From assembly GCA_950295325.1 (NCBI GenBank), contig OX485807.1, positions 51,076,796 through 51,140,795 of the forward strand: a stretch of 64,000 bases of DNA. The letters are read 5' to 3'. Each line of letters starts with the position of its first letter. Position 1 is the first letter of the stretch. This stretch comes from Polytrichum commune (taxonomy: Eukaryota; Streptophyta; Polytrichopsida; Polytrichales; Polytrichaceae). The translations under genes and the position numbers were made by a program. Below, piece after piece: positions 13,388-23,552 of the stretch. The notes beneath the pieces were generated by a model. That model was not told the DNA's origin. It ran no database searches and saw only the letters and a list, made by a program, of their open reading frames with translations.

Positions 13388-14341
13388 CGGACGTTACAGA
13401 CCCTCCACGAATGTTTGGGGGGGAAGAGGAAGATTTGGGCAGGGCAGCCATTCAGAAAGAAATCCAGATTTTTTGGACCCGACCGAAAACTTCTGCCCGC
13501 CCGCCCGATTTCAAAAAAATCATTGTCTTTGCATTTTTGAAGGCTTCATCCACAAATTCCATATTGAGTGCACTTCACCTTCAAAGTTCAAAATCCGATA
13601 CATATGTTCACTTTCATTGAGTAAATAAGCAATTGATTGATATTTCATTTTCGAAGTGAAACCGTCAATGAAGCATGTAATTAACTTGGAAGTCAAGAAT
13701 ATTACAAAACCCTCATTAGCACTATGGTTATAATTTTTATGACTTACCATTGAAACTTGGGTCTTTTTTGTTATTAAAATGAAACTAAATTTTATTTTTT
13801 TATTTTTAGTACGTTAAATATGATAGTCTAGTTAATACCTTCTACTTTCATATGTATTTTTACAATGCATATGAATACTTTGTGAAAGTAGAAGGTATTA
13901 ACTAGACTATCATATTTAACGTACTAAAAATAAAAAAATAAAATTTAGTTTCATTTTAAGAACTAAAAATACCCTTTTAGTGGTAAGTCATAAAAATTAT
14001 AACCATAGTGCTAACGAGGGTTTTGTAATATTCTTGACTTCCAAGTTAATTACATGTTTCATTGACGGTTTCACTTCGAAAATGAAATATCAGTCAATTG
14101 TTTATTTACTCAATGAAAGTGAACATATGTATCGGATTTTGAATATTGAAAATGAAGTGCACTCAATATGGGATTTGTGGATAAGTGGCCTTCAAAAATG
14201 CAAGGGCAATGGTTTTTCCGAAATCGGGCGGGCGAGCAGAAGTTTTCGGTCGGGTCCAGAAAATTTAGATTTCTTTCCGGGGCCTGCCCCTGCCCGAATC
14301 TACCTCCCCCGAAAAGTTCGTTGGGGTGTAAAACGTCAGCC
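13388..14341. mobile_element. Foldback element, ~460-bp inverted arms
   Basis: The arms 13388-13849 and 13882-14341 are reverse complements with a 32-bp spacer. Arms are highly similar near the centre and more diverged at the tips. No transposase is encoded; open frames across it are by-products of the inverted repeat. A 3-4 bp GAAG-like duplication may flank it but is imperfect. The class is uncertain (foldback or MULE-type MITE). Confidence 0.8.
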
Positions 14342-14349
14342 GAAGTGAA

Positions 14350-15190
14350 ACACTGCTCAAGCTTGGGCTGCCGATTGTCGTTGCTTATAATTAGGCGCTG
14401 AACCCGCTCTGCACTATAAATTGTCGTGAATAATCGGCTGGATGCGGGTGTAGTAGGTGACAGGTCTATTTCAATGGATCGACCAACCTGGGACATGCGA
14501 AAGACTGTGACTTTATATCGCATGGAAGCACCTCTCTCGATCCTGTTCATGGACGTGAATGGACTCAGGTTGATTCTGGACTGTGACTGTATGATCGTCC
14601 TGCAGGTCCGAAGATGCATTTCAGCTTCCGGAACGTCAGTGGCAGTTGACAGGTTGAATGAGGTTCTCGTAAAGGATTGAATGCGCCTTTCACGAATTCT
14701 CACTGCTGCAGAAAACTGAAACAAAGGAAATATGATGCATGGCAACTCATTAGAGGGGATTGAGATGGTGCAGTATAACTCTTCTTGGTGAGACTAGAAG
14801 GTATGTGTATATCTTGGGAGCGAAAATGGAACGTGGGAATGTTGACAGTCTCTTTTTTCCGATAAAGCTCCTGAAGCTTTAGTGCTTGAGGTTAACGTGA
14901 AGACTAAGTCGGAAGCGGAGTATGCGTATACCAACACTGCTGGTGAGCATCTGACATTAATTCCCTACATATTACCTTGCCACGCCCTCCTTTGATGTTT
15001 AATCTGCGTCAAGTGATGCGAAGTGGCTTTGTAGAGGAATATATACAGGAACTGCTCGCAACTGCGGATCTAACTTAGTATTAGGTTCTAACATGACGAA
15101 GAGCTAGAAAGCATTTAAGTAGGATCTGAGGAAACGGGATCACATCTTGTCCAGGCTCATGGAGCGGTGAGACTAATGCCGTGAGACTTA
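14350..15190. other. Unassigned, possible degraded coding DNA
   Basis: More GC-balanced than the surroundings. On the minus strand an open frame covers about 14390-14720, continuing beyond the foldback element, but I recognise no family. No RNA gene or repeat is evident. Confidence 0.35.
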
Positions 15191-15200
15191 ATACTTTCAC

Positions 15201-15303
15201 CATGTTCCAGGAGTGGCTTAAACCCAAAGCCTCACCCTGGATCCCATGAGAATTCCGAGGTTAAGCCGTCTAATGCCGGAATAGTACTCGGATGGGTGGT
15301 TAT
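15201..15303 (+). pseudogene. 5S rRNA-like sequence
   Basis: The core from about 15238 to 15301 follows the plant 5S rRNA gene closely: GGATCCCAT, AGAA-TCCG-GTTAAGC (box A region) and AGTAGTAC-like ATAGTACTCGGATGGGTG (box C region), in the right order and spacing. The first about 38 positions are strongly diverged and the 3' end does not match. This could be a dead 5S gene, a 5S-derived SINE, or the 5S-bearing LTR of a Cassandra-type TRIM retrotransposon. No second LTR copy is visible. Confidence 0.65.
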
Positions 15304-15941
15304 TATGTATGGTTCGCGCAATCGTAGTGAAGGTATCCAGATGAATCAGATATTCTGAATCAATCATGTAGGAATTCTAGGGGCTTGTCCTTAGAGGAGA
15401 TAGTTGTCAGCCGGATTGTCCGCGTCTGTTCAAGATGTTTCCTTCTTTGAAAGGAGGGGTTGAGACTTCGGGACCCCTAATTTTTGTAATGCCCATTACG
15501 GTATTAAATATAGGCTTAGACCTAAAAAATGAAGCAACAACATCATTCACGCAGGTGGTAACATTGGAATTTTTTAATTTTTTTAATTTTTTTAATTTTT
15601 TGGCTATTCTTTCTTTCTCACAATGTTCTAGTAGTAATCATCTGTCACGTCACGGACTTCAAAGCTCAAAATGGTTGCAAGTGCAGAACTAGGTAGCAGG
15701 TACGTTGTTAGGGGTGGGCAATTGCATGGAGGGAACTTAGAAAGGACTTATTTTAGGAATTGTGAACCTGCCCATCGATGGAGTTGATTGAGTAAATGCA
15801 CTTGAAAGGGGCCGGCAAAACAACGTTCCATCTTATACTTGTTATGTTGTTTGGGCATTGTTTCCTATTTAGTTTTATCTTAATCTCGGGGTTCTGGCTA
15901 TTGAGGTGCAGGACACTCAACCCACGGACTTTATAAAAACG

Positions 15942-18248
15942 ATGGCTCCTGATCAATACCGCAAGCGAGCTTGTTTAAAGACGACGTTGGAAGGTAGTAG
16001 CTTGGCAGCGCAATTGCTCCAGTCGACATTCCTTTGCTTCTTACTCAGCTGCTTCACCTTCGTGTGGTGCCAGGATACGAACTTCACATTTTCCAGATTC
16101 GATGCTGGTTCTGTAACACTTGTTGCGGATGCTAGATTTGTAGGCGGAAGTATTCGTGTGGCGAACATCTCTTCTGAATCTATCTACAGTCAATCAAACT
16201 CTGCTGGAAGGGCACTGTATCCGCAACAAGTACAGATCCGGAACACGACTACAAAAACTGTAGCCTCGTTCGAAACGTCATTTACATTCTCCATCAACAC
16301 TTACGTAGGGAATTATGGTCTTGGCCGGCCATCGGGTATCGCGTGGGGTTTTTTCCCTGACAAGACCAGTATCGGAGACTATGGAGAGTATCTCGGTCTT
16401 ATGAATGCAACAAATGACAACTTTCTGACCAACCACATATTCGCCATAGAAGTGGACACGGCGTTCTCCCAATTCCTTAACTACGTGGACATAAGTGGCT
16501 GCCATCTCGGTGTTGACATCACAACTCTGAACTCCAAACCTGTGTTCGATATGGCGAGTCCTCCTGGCAACAACAATAGCTTGTGCATCGAGAATAGAGG
16601 AGTGTATACGCTCAATGTAGCTTATAATGGGTTAAATAAGGTGCTTTCGGTGGAGCTGCTAGACTCTGGAAGTGTATCACAGGGACATATCAATGCTACA
16701 ATCGACCTTTACTCAACTTTGAGTGACACCATGTATGTTGGCTTTTCTGCCTCTGGGACCTACTATTACCCTCAAACGTACTCAATTTTCTCCTGGAATT
16801 TTTCTTCTACGTTTGCACAGCCAACTCTGCCTCCTGCTGCGCCAATCCCTTCTCCAGCCTTGTCTCCTCGACCTTCCTCTCCAGGACCCTCCTCTCCTGG
16901 ACCTTCCTTAATTCCTACAGCGTCGCCACCTTTTACCACTAATTCAGGGGATACACCAGGAATTGCACCTAGTACTGGAGGAAACTGCACGGGGAATTCG
17001 ACAACATGCTCGTCTGTGGCGAAAAGCAACATGATAATCATTTATGGTGCGGCTGCAGGTGGAGCGGGGGCCCTGCTGCTCTTGTTAGGGTTAGGGTTAG
17101 GATGCTTGTGTGTGAGGAGGAGCTCCAAGGGAACGAACAAACTTGACCAAGAAGGAGCTATTCCAGGAGGTGTTGCAGTAGTTGGACCTCGGAGATTCAC
17201 ATACAAGGAGCTAGGCTCGGCCACGAAGAATTTCAGTTCCTCAGAGCTTCTGGGAAAAGGGGGTTCAGGAAGTGTGTACCGAGGGGTGCTTCGTGATTCG
17301 GGGGCCATGGTGGCGGTGAAGGTGATTCAGGCTGAGAGGTCACGGGAAATGGCTGAAAAAGAATTTCAAGCGGAGGTATCCATCATCAACCAGATCCGGC
17401 ACCGGAATCTTGTGCAATTACAAGGTTGGTGCAACGAGAAGGGAATGCTGTGCTTGGTGTATGAATATCTTCCTAATGGAAGCCTGGACAGTCTTTTGCG
17501 GAAGGAGATGCAAGCCCCGAACACGGTTCTTCCTTGGGGCACAAGATTCAACATCTTGACTGGCGTCGCCGCGGCTTTGGCGTACCTCCATGAAGAAATT
17601 GGACAATGCATTTTGCACCGAGACTTGAAGCCCGGGAATATATTGCTCGATACGAATTACAATGCATGTCTAGCGGATTTTGGACTTGCAAGGCTAATTG
17701 ACCATGATCAAGTTGCACCAACCACAATGCTGGCTGGGACAATGGGGTACATGGCACCGGAACTGCCACACACAGGGAGGGCCACCACACAAACGGATGC
17801 CTACAGCTTTGGTGTTCTAGTTGTTGAAATGATCTGCGGGAGGAGACCCACGGATATCGATAGGGAGACGCAAATGCCTCTTCTTGACTGTGTTTGGACT
17901 GCCCATGCTGGAGATGACATTCTCTGTATTGTGGATCCTAAAATCAGGGATGATCCTAAGCAATATGAAATCGAAAGGACTCTGCTGCTTGGCCTTCTGT
18001 GTTGTCACCCTGACCCACAGTGGAGGCCCAGCATGCGCAATGTGCGCCAAATCCTGACTGGAGATAGCCCTCTCCCTCCTGTTCCCTTCGAGAAGCCCAC
18101 TGTCAAGTACTCATCCTACTCACAGTATGGTCCCTATGCAGAGCTTGACATTGCTGACGACGATGATGAGCCGCTCACTACCTCCAGCAGCAAATATAGC
18201 ACCAAAGATTGTAGCTTCTCAGCTGAATCTAAATCAATTCTAAATTGA
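15942..18248 (+). CDS. L-type lectin receptor-like kinase
   Basis: Intronless 768-aa membrane receptor kinase of plant cell-surface signalling. Residues 1-26 precede a hydrophobic signal segment (about 27-43). A legume-lectin domain spans about 46-292, then a Ser/Pro-rich linker (about 296-345), a transmembrane helix (about 364-391) and a Ser/Thr kinase domain (about 430-708). The kinase looks active: GKGGSGSV loop at 438-445, Lys460, HRDLKPGN at 559-566, DFG at 579-581 and APE at 605-607. In the lectin metal site E170, D172, D183 and H188 are kept, but the usual Asn is Ser176 and the NHVG-like motif reads CHLG. I chose ATG 15942; the frame is open 12 codons further up but without an ATG. A 5'-UTR acceptor-like TGCAG lies at about 15910. 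Confidence 0.96.
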   Translation: MAPDQYRKRACLKTTLEGSSLAAQLLQSTFLCFLLSCFTFVWCQDTNFTFSRFDAGSVTLVADARFVGGSIRVANISSESIYSQSNSAGRALYPQQVQIRNTTTKTVASFETSFTFSINTYVGNYGLGRPSGIAWGFFPDKTSIGDYGEYLGLMNATNDNFLTNHIFAIEVDTAFSQFLNYVDISGCHLGVDITTLNSKPVFDMASPPGNNNSLCIENRGVYTLNVAYNGLNKVLSVELLDSGSVSQGHINATIDLYSTLSDTMYVGFSASGTYYYPQTYSIFSWNFSSTFAQPTLPPAAPIPSPALSPRPSSPGPSSPGPSLIPTASPPFTTNSGDTPGIAPSTGGNCTGNSTTCSSVAKSNMIIIYGAAAGGAGALLLLLGLGLGCLCVRRSSKGTNKLDQEGAIPGGVAVVGPRRFTYKELGSATKNFSSSELLGKGGSGSVYRGVLRDSGAMVAVKVIQAERSREMAEKEFQAEVSIINQIRHRNLVQLQGWCNEKGMLCLVYEYLPNGSLDSLLRKEMQAPNTVLPWGTRFNILTGVAAALAYLHEEIGQCILHRDLKPGNILLDTNYNACLADFGLARLIDHDQVAPTTMLAGTMGYMAPELPHTGRATTQTDAYSFGVLVVEMICGRRPTDIDRETQMPLLDCVWTAHAGDDILCIVDPKIRDDPKQYEIERTLLLGLLCCHPDPQWRPSMRNVRQILTGDSPLPPVPFEKPTVKYSSYSQYGPYAELDIADDDDEPLTTSSSKYSTKDCSFSAESKSILN

Positions 18249-18983
18249 AACGGTGATCATTTCGATGTCATAATTAAAAGGAGTTCGACGACATCGTGCA
18301 GAAGTGAAACGACTTTCACGTCGGCAATCTGTAGACTACACCAATCATCATCGAGGGTTGCCCTTCGCTTGGTGGCTTGACCATATGGTCGGCTCTTTTG
18401 GTTTTTGTTGGCTCTTTCTTTACGTGGCGGTATGGCACGCTTGAGGGGCTCCGCCTCCCCTCCAAGTGGGTGTGTCTTCCTTTCTTCGATTCATGCTTGA
18501 CAGAAGGTTATTCGCCTTCTGTCTCAGACAAAAGGAAAAGAAAAGACAACCATGGGATGACTCTGGAGGTCTGGTGTCAGGTGCTTCTCGACTTGCTATT
18601 ACTTCCAGAGGATAGATAAATTGATTTTCTTGGACAAATCAACATCAAACAATTTAAAAGTGATGTACCTATTTAGACAGAAGTTCCAGCATAATCTGTT
18701 GACTCTGGTGGTTGCACTTTCCCAGGTTGAAAATATAGATAATTAGTTTCTGAATACATGGTCAAGAATGATCTCTTGATCTCCTGATCTCCTGATTGCT
18801 GATAAGAAAGACACCAGACATGTGTCCTAGTGATGTTATCCCATTCGCTTCTTAAGAACATCACCACACGCAATCATATACCTTTTGAAGCTCTCTTGTC
18901 TCCTACTGCCCAGTTGCAGTGAAGTGTCCTCCCACACGAAGAAAATATTTGCTAACTGTTTGTATCCAGCTAGATCAGTAGAA

Positions 18984-19035
<52 letters not shown>

Positions 19036-19240
19036 GCACATGTCTGTTGAATCTTAGACCTCTGCGAGGTGCATTCTCTCAAAGGAAAACCCTACATGTT
19101 TAACGATTGGAGATTATGTCCTAACCCATAGGTCCAATGACGGTTTTGTCTTTCAAAAGAATAGACCGAACCACCAACTTAAGAAATTTGCAGAACAAGA
19201 TTTAGAAACAAAGTTATGTTTCTTCTCTGGAGCAGGTGCT
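18249..19240. other. Intergenic with CA/TA microsatellite
   Basis: 3' flank of the lectin kinase. No gene recognised. It contains a compound (CA)n(TA)n microsatellite described separately. Confidence 0.6.
18985..19035. repeat. (CA)15(TA)10 compound microsatellite
   Basis: About 30 bp of CA repeats run directly into about 21 bp of TA repeats. Confidence 0.95.
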
Positions 19241-19249
19241 ACAATACCA

Positions 19250-19760
19250 CCCCGATAATTGGAGTCCCATCAGAATTGTTTCCTTCACAGGAGACAATTT
19301 CAAGAGAAAGCGAGCGGGAGACATGGCAAAATCACCCGCGCTTCACTTAAAGGACATCGGGTTTCGGGTTCTGGACCTCACTGGAATGAAATGTTTAATT
19401 ACATTGGAATAATCCAAAATATCCGCAAAAAAAAATCAAGCCTCAAACATCCAAGACGGTGGTTTTGGAAGCCAGCATTGAAATATGCCAAGTTGGTTGA
19501 CTGTGCATATAATTGGGGTGGTACAGCACTAAGGATTAAAGATTGCCCACAACGTCAAGAGGTGATACTTTACAGATGCGCCAACGTGAAGTTTGTATTA
19601 TTTTTTCAGGGAGTGAGATATCATGGCTCGCATAAGCTGTTAATCAAAGATTGTCCACATGTTGTTGATATTTCTGATCGAAAGAATGAAGAGTGTTTCC
19701 GAGCTTAAAAAACTACAAGTCATAAATTGTCCAGTGTGGAATCAGGGAGAGGTTTAGCCA
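19250..19760 (+). pseudogene. NB-LRR leucine-rich-repeat remnant
   Basis: Fragments of leucine-rich repeats appear in different plus-strand frames. One frame near 19340-19400 reads LKDIGFRVLDLTGMKCL. The frame 19259-19708 contains LRIKDCP and LLIKDCPHVVDIS, and a shifted frame after 19690 reads LKKLQVINCP. Such L.I.DCP steps are typical of the C-terminal LRR of plant NB-LRR immune receptors. Frame switches and stops show it is broken. No NB-ARC motif is found nearby. Family assignment rests on short motifs only. Confidence 0.5.
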
Positions 19761-20747
19761 TGATGATAAGAACATCACTGTCTTGCATTTGCTAGGCATT
19801 TCAATACCATGACCGCACATCGCACTTCAAGGATTAAATGGGCTGTTTGTCGAGATGAGGGCAGCTTGAATGCCAATATTACATGAAACCATGGGAATGC
19901 AAGTTTGGACTCACCTGCAGATACCATCACCCCAAAGGGCTACTCCCTCACCAACTTGTTATTTAAGCCCCATTGGTCCCCCGTTGCGACCAATAAGTCC
20001 TCAAAGCTTGTCTGCTTCCATTACTGGCTTACGAATTGCAGTCAGTTCTTGGTTAGGACGCTTATTATGGCTCTCTATTTCTTTCATCTATGTCGTTGCC
20101 TGCAATGTATCCTGACCTTAACTTCGTGCATTTCAAGGTTCATCAGAACCCTGCGCACACAGCAACACACCGTCTTAATGATTTTGGTCGGGCTCTTCAT
20201 CGAATTGGCGTTAAAACGTGGTGTTAAAAAGGCTAAAATCCGGAGCCAACCAACAAGCGGCTTCACCCACATCGGAAGATTTCAGTTGGAAAGCTTTTGC
20301 TACCTGTGAATTGCTGTCCAGAGCTGACCTTGTTTGTAAAGCGCACTTCTCTCTTCACTTGACCTCTGCCTCACTTCTCTACTTTCCTGTGATCAAATCT
20401 CTCTAATCAATCTCTCTCGCCGCATTTTATACTAATGAAAAGGGGCTGCCATTCTCTTGGGACGCGATTTTAACATCAATGAAGAAAACACCATCCAAAG
20501 GTCGGGTGAGGTCAAAGAAAGATGAAATCTAAGTCTCTTTGAGATTTCCTCATCTCGTGTTGATGAACCTCCGTGAGTCTTACGCGGTGGGAAATTTTAA
20601 ATTTTTAAAATTCCTGTCCCACATTTCATAACCATAATGTAACCACTTATCCTACAACTTGTACCTATCAAGAAACTTGTCATAGGTACAGTTTCTACTA
20701 CTTGCACAAGTATGGGTCACAGTTACTAATTAAAGCATGAAGAGGCC
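19761..20747. other. Intergenic, no gene recognised
   Basis: No credible coding frame. A weak foldback (about 20610-20720) involving ACTTGTACCTATC / GATAGGTACA-like words is visible. Confidence 0.45.
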
Positions 20748-21197
20748 TTAAGTTTGAGCTCTACTATGAAACGAGTGCAGCTTTTCGGAGGACGATCCCC
20801 CAGGCGCCATGGCATCGTGCAGTGTGACGCTCACAGCCTTCACATTGTTTCGCAAGGCAATGCCTCCCTCATCTTGAAATAAAAGCTTGACAGCTCCCTC
20901 CACCTGCTCCTTCTCTACCACCCCAGATTCTCCACCCTTTGCAGACTCCCACAGCAACATTAATTGAGAACGTCGACGAAAGAAGTCCGGTTCATCATCT
21001 GCTCGGCTTGCAAGGGCCAGGCAATCATGGGTACACTCATACACATGGCTCTCCATGGCGGAGATCCACCCAACGTGAGACGAAAATACCTCCAACAGCA
21101 GGGTGAGCTCAAATTTCGAGCTGCGGAGCTCAACTGGACTTGAGCTCAAGTTCCTTGAGTACTGTGGAAGGCCCGGGGCGGCAACTCTTCTTTCCAA
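20748..21197 (-). pseudogene. UDP-glycosyltransferase C-terminal remnant
   Basis: The minus-strand frame resembles the C-terminal part of plant UGTs. LERRVAAPGL recalls the segment before the PSPG box. FSSHVGWISAMES matches the PSPG core normally read as HCGWNS-ES. VVEKEQVEGAVKLL and a terminal GGSSSEKL match the helices after the box. The N-terminal acceptor domain is absent, the PSPG region is shortened, and sugar-binding residues (Cys of HCGW, Asn) are replaced, so it cannot be a working enzyme. Confidence 0.6.
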
Positions 21198-23200
21198 AAC
21201 AGCTCCTTATTCCCTTCTAATGCATCTAAGAGTTTACAAATTTTTATTGTGTAAAGACAAACAACAGGTGCACAAAGAGGACATTGAGAGGAATCTAACG
21301 ACATCATAAACATTCAAATCAGAAAAAAATTGGGCTTCCAAAAATGAATTTTAGAACTTACCATAAGTAGTTTTTCCTTATGTAGGGATCATCGTTCAGA
21401 CCCCCCAATTTTATGTTTTCTTTATTAAAAAATATTAAAAAGAATCGAATTCTTTTGATTTTTTTTTTGAAGAGCAACTTCTAGGGGGACTTAGGGTACG
21501 GTTGAGGGTGTAGGGTCTGAGGGCCACAATGGGGCTTGGGCTTGCAGTAGTGTTGGTGTTGGTGACCTGTGTGTGAGCGGGGAATGTGCAACTGCTTGAG
21601 TAATAGATTATGTCCCTAATGAGTCTAGATTATGTAGCAATAGATGAGTCCATGATTGAAGCATGAACAACCACGACAATGCACCTTTTGCCTAAATCAA
21701 CTCATGAAGCGAACATGAGATCTTTTAAGCTCTCATGATTCATTACCTCTAAACATGATGTAGTTGTTCCCGAGCCGTTTCTCTTGTAAAACTTTAGAGT
21801 TGACTTCACAAGTGTATCTTCTTATGTACCTTCACAATTCATGTTCGTCAATCTATTTCTCTTCATTTAGGTTTAAGTGTCTTGCAAGTCTTAGTTAAGC
21901 CAACCTTCACATATAAACATTAAATCATATTGTAGGTGATTATGATGTCTCTAGCTCATCTGTACTCTTCATATTGGTATAAAGGAGGTTGGAGATGACG
22001 ATCTAATCTCACCAATCTGCAATTGCATGTCTATTCCATTTCATATATTACATAAAAATTAGTTTGTACCTTTGGATTTGCAAATGAATATCAAATGCAT
22101 TTCCACTCTTGACCAACGTTGTAATAATCCATCAAACTCCAATGCTTGATAATGTCGAAGTCCAAACTTTATGTCTATTCTACCTACTAGTTGAATGATT
22201 ATAGATGTATATTGAACTCCCATAAAACTTAGGTAATAACTTCAAATGGTTTGTGCTTGTCTAAGTTTCAAGTTGTTCTCATGATGAGCAATTTCTCATT
22301 TATAACTTATTACAGTTAACATGTGTAGCTCTTTACTTCAAATATCTTATTATGACTATAAATTTTTGTACTCTAAATTTAAGCTTCGATTCCTCTTCTT
22401 GAACTGGTGACCCTGCTCCTTATACAGGTGTTTGCCACCCCGAGGTGGAAGGCGGCGTTGCCTCGGATCCAAAGGCGATGGAGAGAACGGAGGAGATGGA
22501 CTGGAAAATCGACTTTTAGATGCAGTCGTAGTGCTGCTGGTTTGAGTGTGGTTGCTGTTTAATCTTCAGTACCGCGGTCGAGTCTTTGATGCCTTCCAGA
22601 AAAATTGGGCCCACTGTTAAGATCCGGCGCACCTGCAAGAAGCGGCCACCAAAGTTTTGAACTTTAGGTTCAGATTCTACATGAAAGGTGTGAAATTTTG
22701 AGATGCCTTCCTTCCGATCTGCCTAATGATAATATCCCTTGCAGCAACTCATCTTGTCAATGTGTGCAATAAAAGTTATCATCTAACCCGTGTTTTTCCG
22801 CAGAAATCAGTGTTGGCCATACGTATTACTACCGAGTGTCAAAAGAAAAGGACAAGTATGGCTGAGGACCTATAATAGAATTTGAAAGTATGCAACGGTA
22901 GCAAGTCTTATCACAACAATACCTAGTCTGCCGCCATGATTGTCCTATTGCCACATTACAAAACCCATCCCTAAGTATCTATTACCGAGTCTGGTTGTTT
23001 TTGTTTCAAAATTCCCAGTCCAGATAGTAGCCGGTCGCATCGCAGTAACACTGGGCTTAGCTGATTGACTGAACAGCTTGAACCACATATCAATTGTCCA
23101 AAAATCATGCACGACGAAGCTGAAATCAACCGAATTCAATCCGTATACAACCCCGCAAGATACAAAAGGGAGATAGGAGAATGAAGGTCGACATTGAGGT
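21198..23200. other. Intergenic, no gene recognised
   Basis: AT-rich except for a more GC-rich patch at about 22420-22560, which has a short Arg/Trp-rich open frame of unknown origin. Confidence 0.45.
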
Positions 23201-23202
23201 AG

Positions 23203-23552
23203 ATATTAGAGTAATCCTTCAATCCAACCAAAGATTTGGTCAGACTTGGTTGTTTTGGGTACAAAACTTTCCATGTTACGATAAGTTTTTGTGCAATGCT
23301 TGGAGTCAGTGTGAAGGCAGGAACAAAGAACAAGCTCTATCAGTTCTTTGGGGGACCAAACTCATTTTTTAACCTCTTGGCAAACCAAAATGTGTTTGGC
23401 CCTCAATAAACCAACATGGAAAGTTCTTCAATCCAACCTCCACACCGACTCCAAGCATGAACCAAACACTTCTAGAAAATGAGAGGTTTTGTATCCAAAA
23501 CAACCAACTCCAAACCAAAACCAGGGTTGAGTTAACCAATATTAACTCTATT
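23203..23552. mobile_element. Inverted-repeat MITE candidate, ~350 bp
   Basis: Arms such as CTTGGTTGTTTTGGGTACAA near 23247 and its reverse complement near 23495 pair over most of the element, with an inner pair around TTGGAGTCAGTGTG / CACACCGACTCCAA. Outer arms continue with lower identity. No target duplication could be fixed. Confidence 0.6.

Noticed and set aside
14110-14745. 211-codon minus-strand frame
   Set aside because: Half of it is the arm of the foldback element; the other half has no recognisable family.
17070-17101. Telomere-like TTAGGG repeats inside the receptor kinase
   Set aside because: They encode the Leu/Gly-rich transmembrane helix in frame; likely coincidence of codon use.
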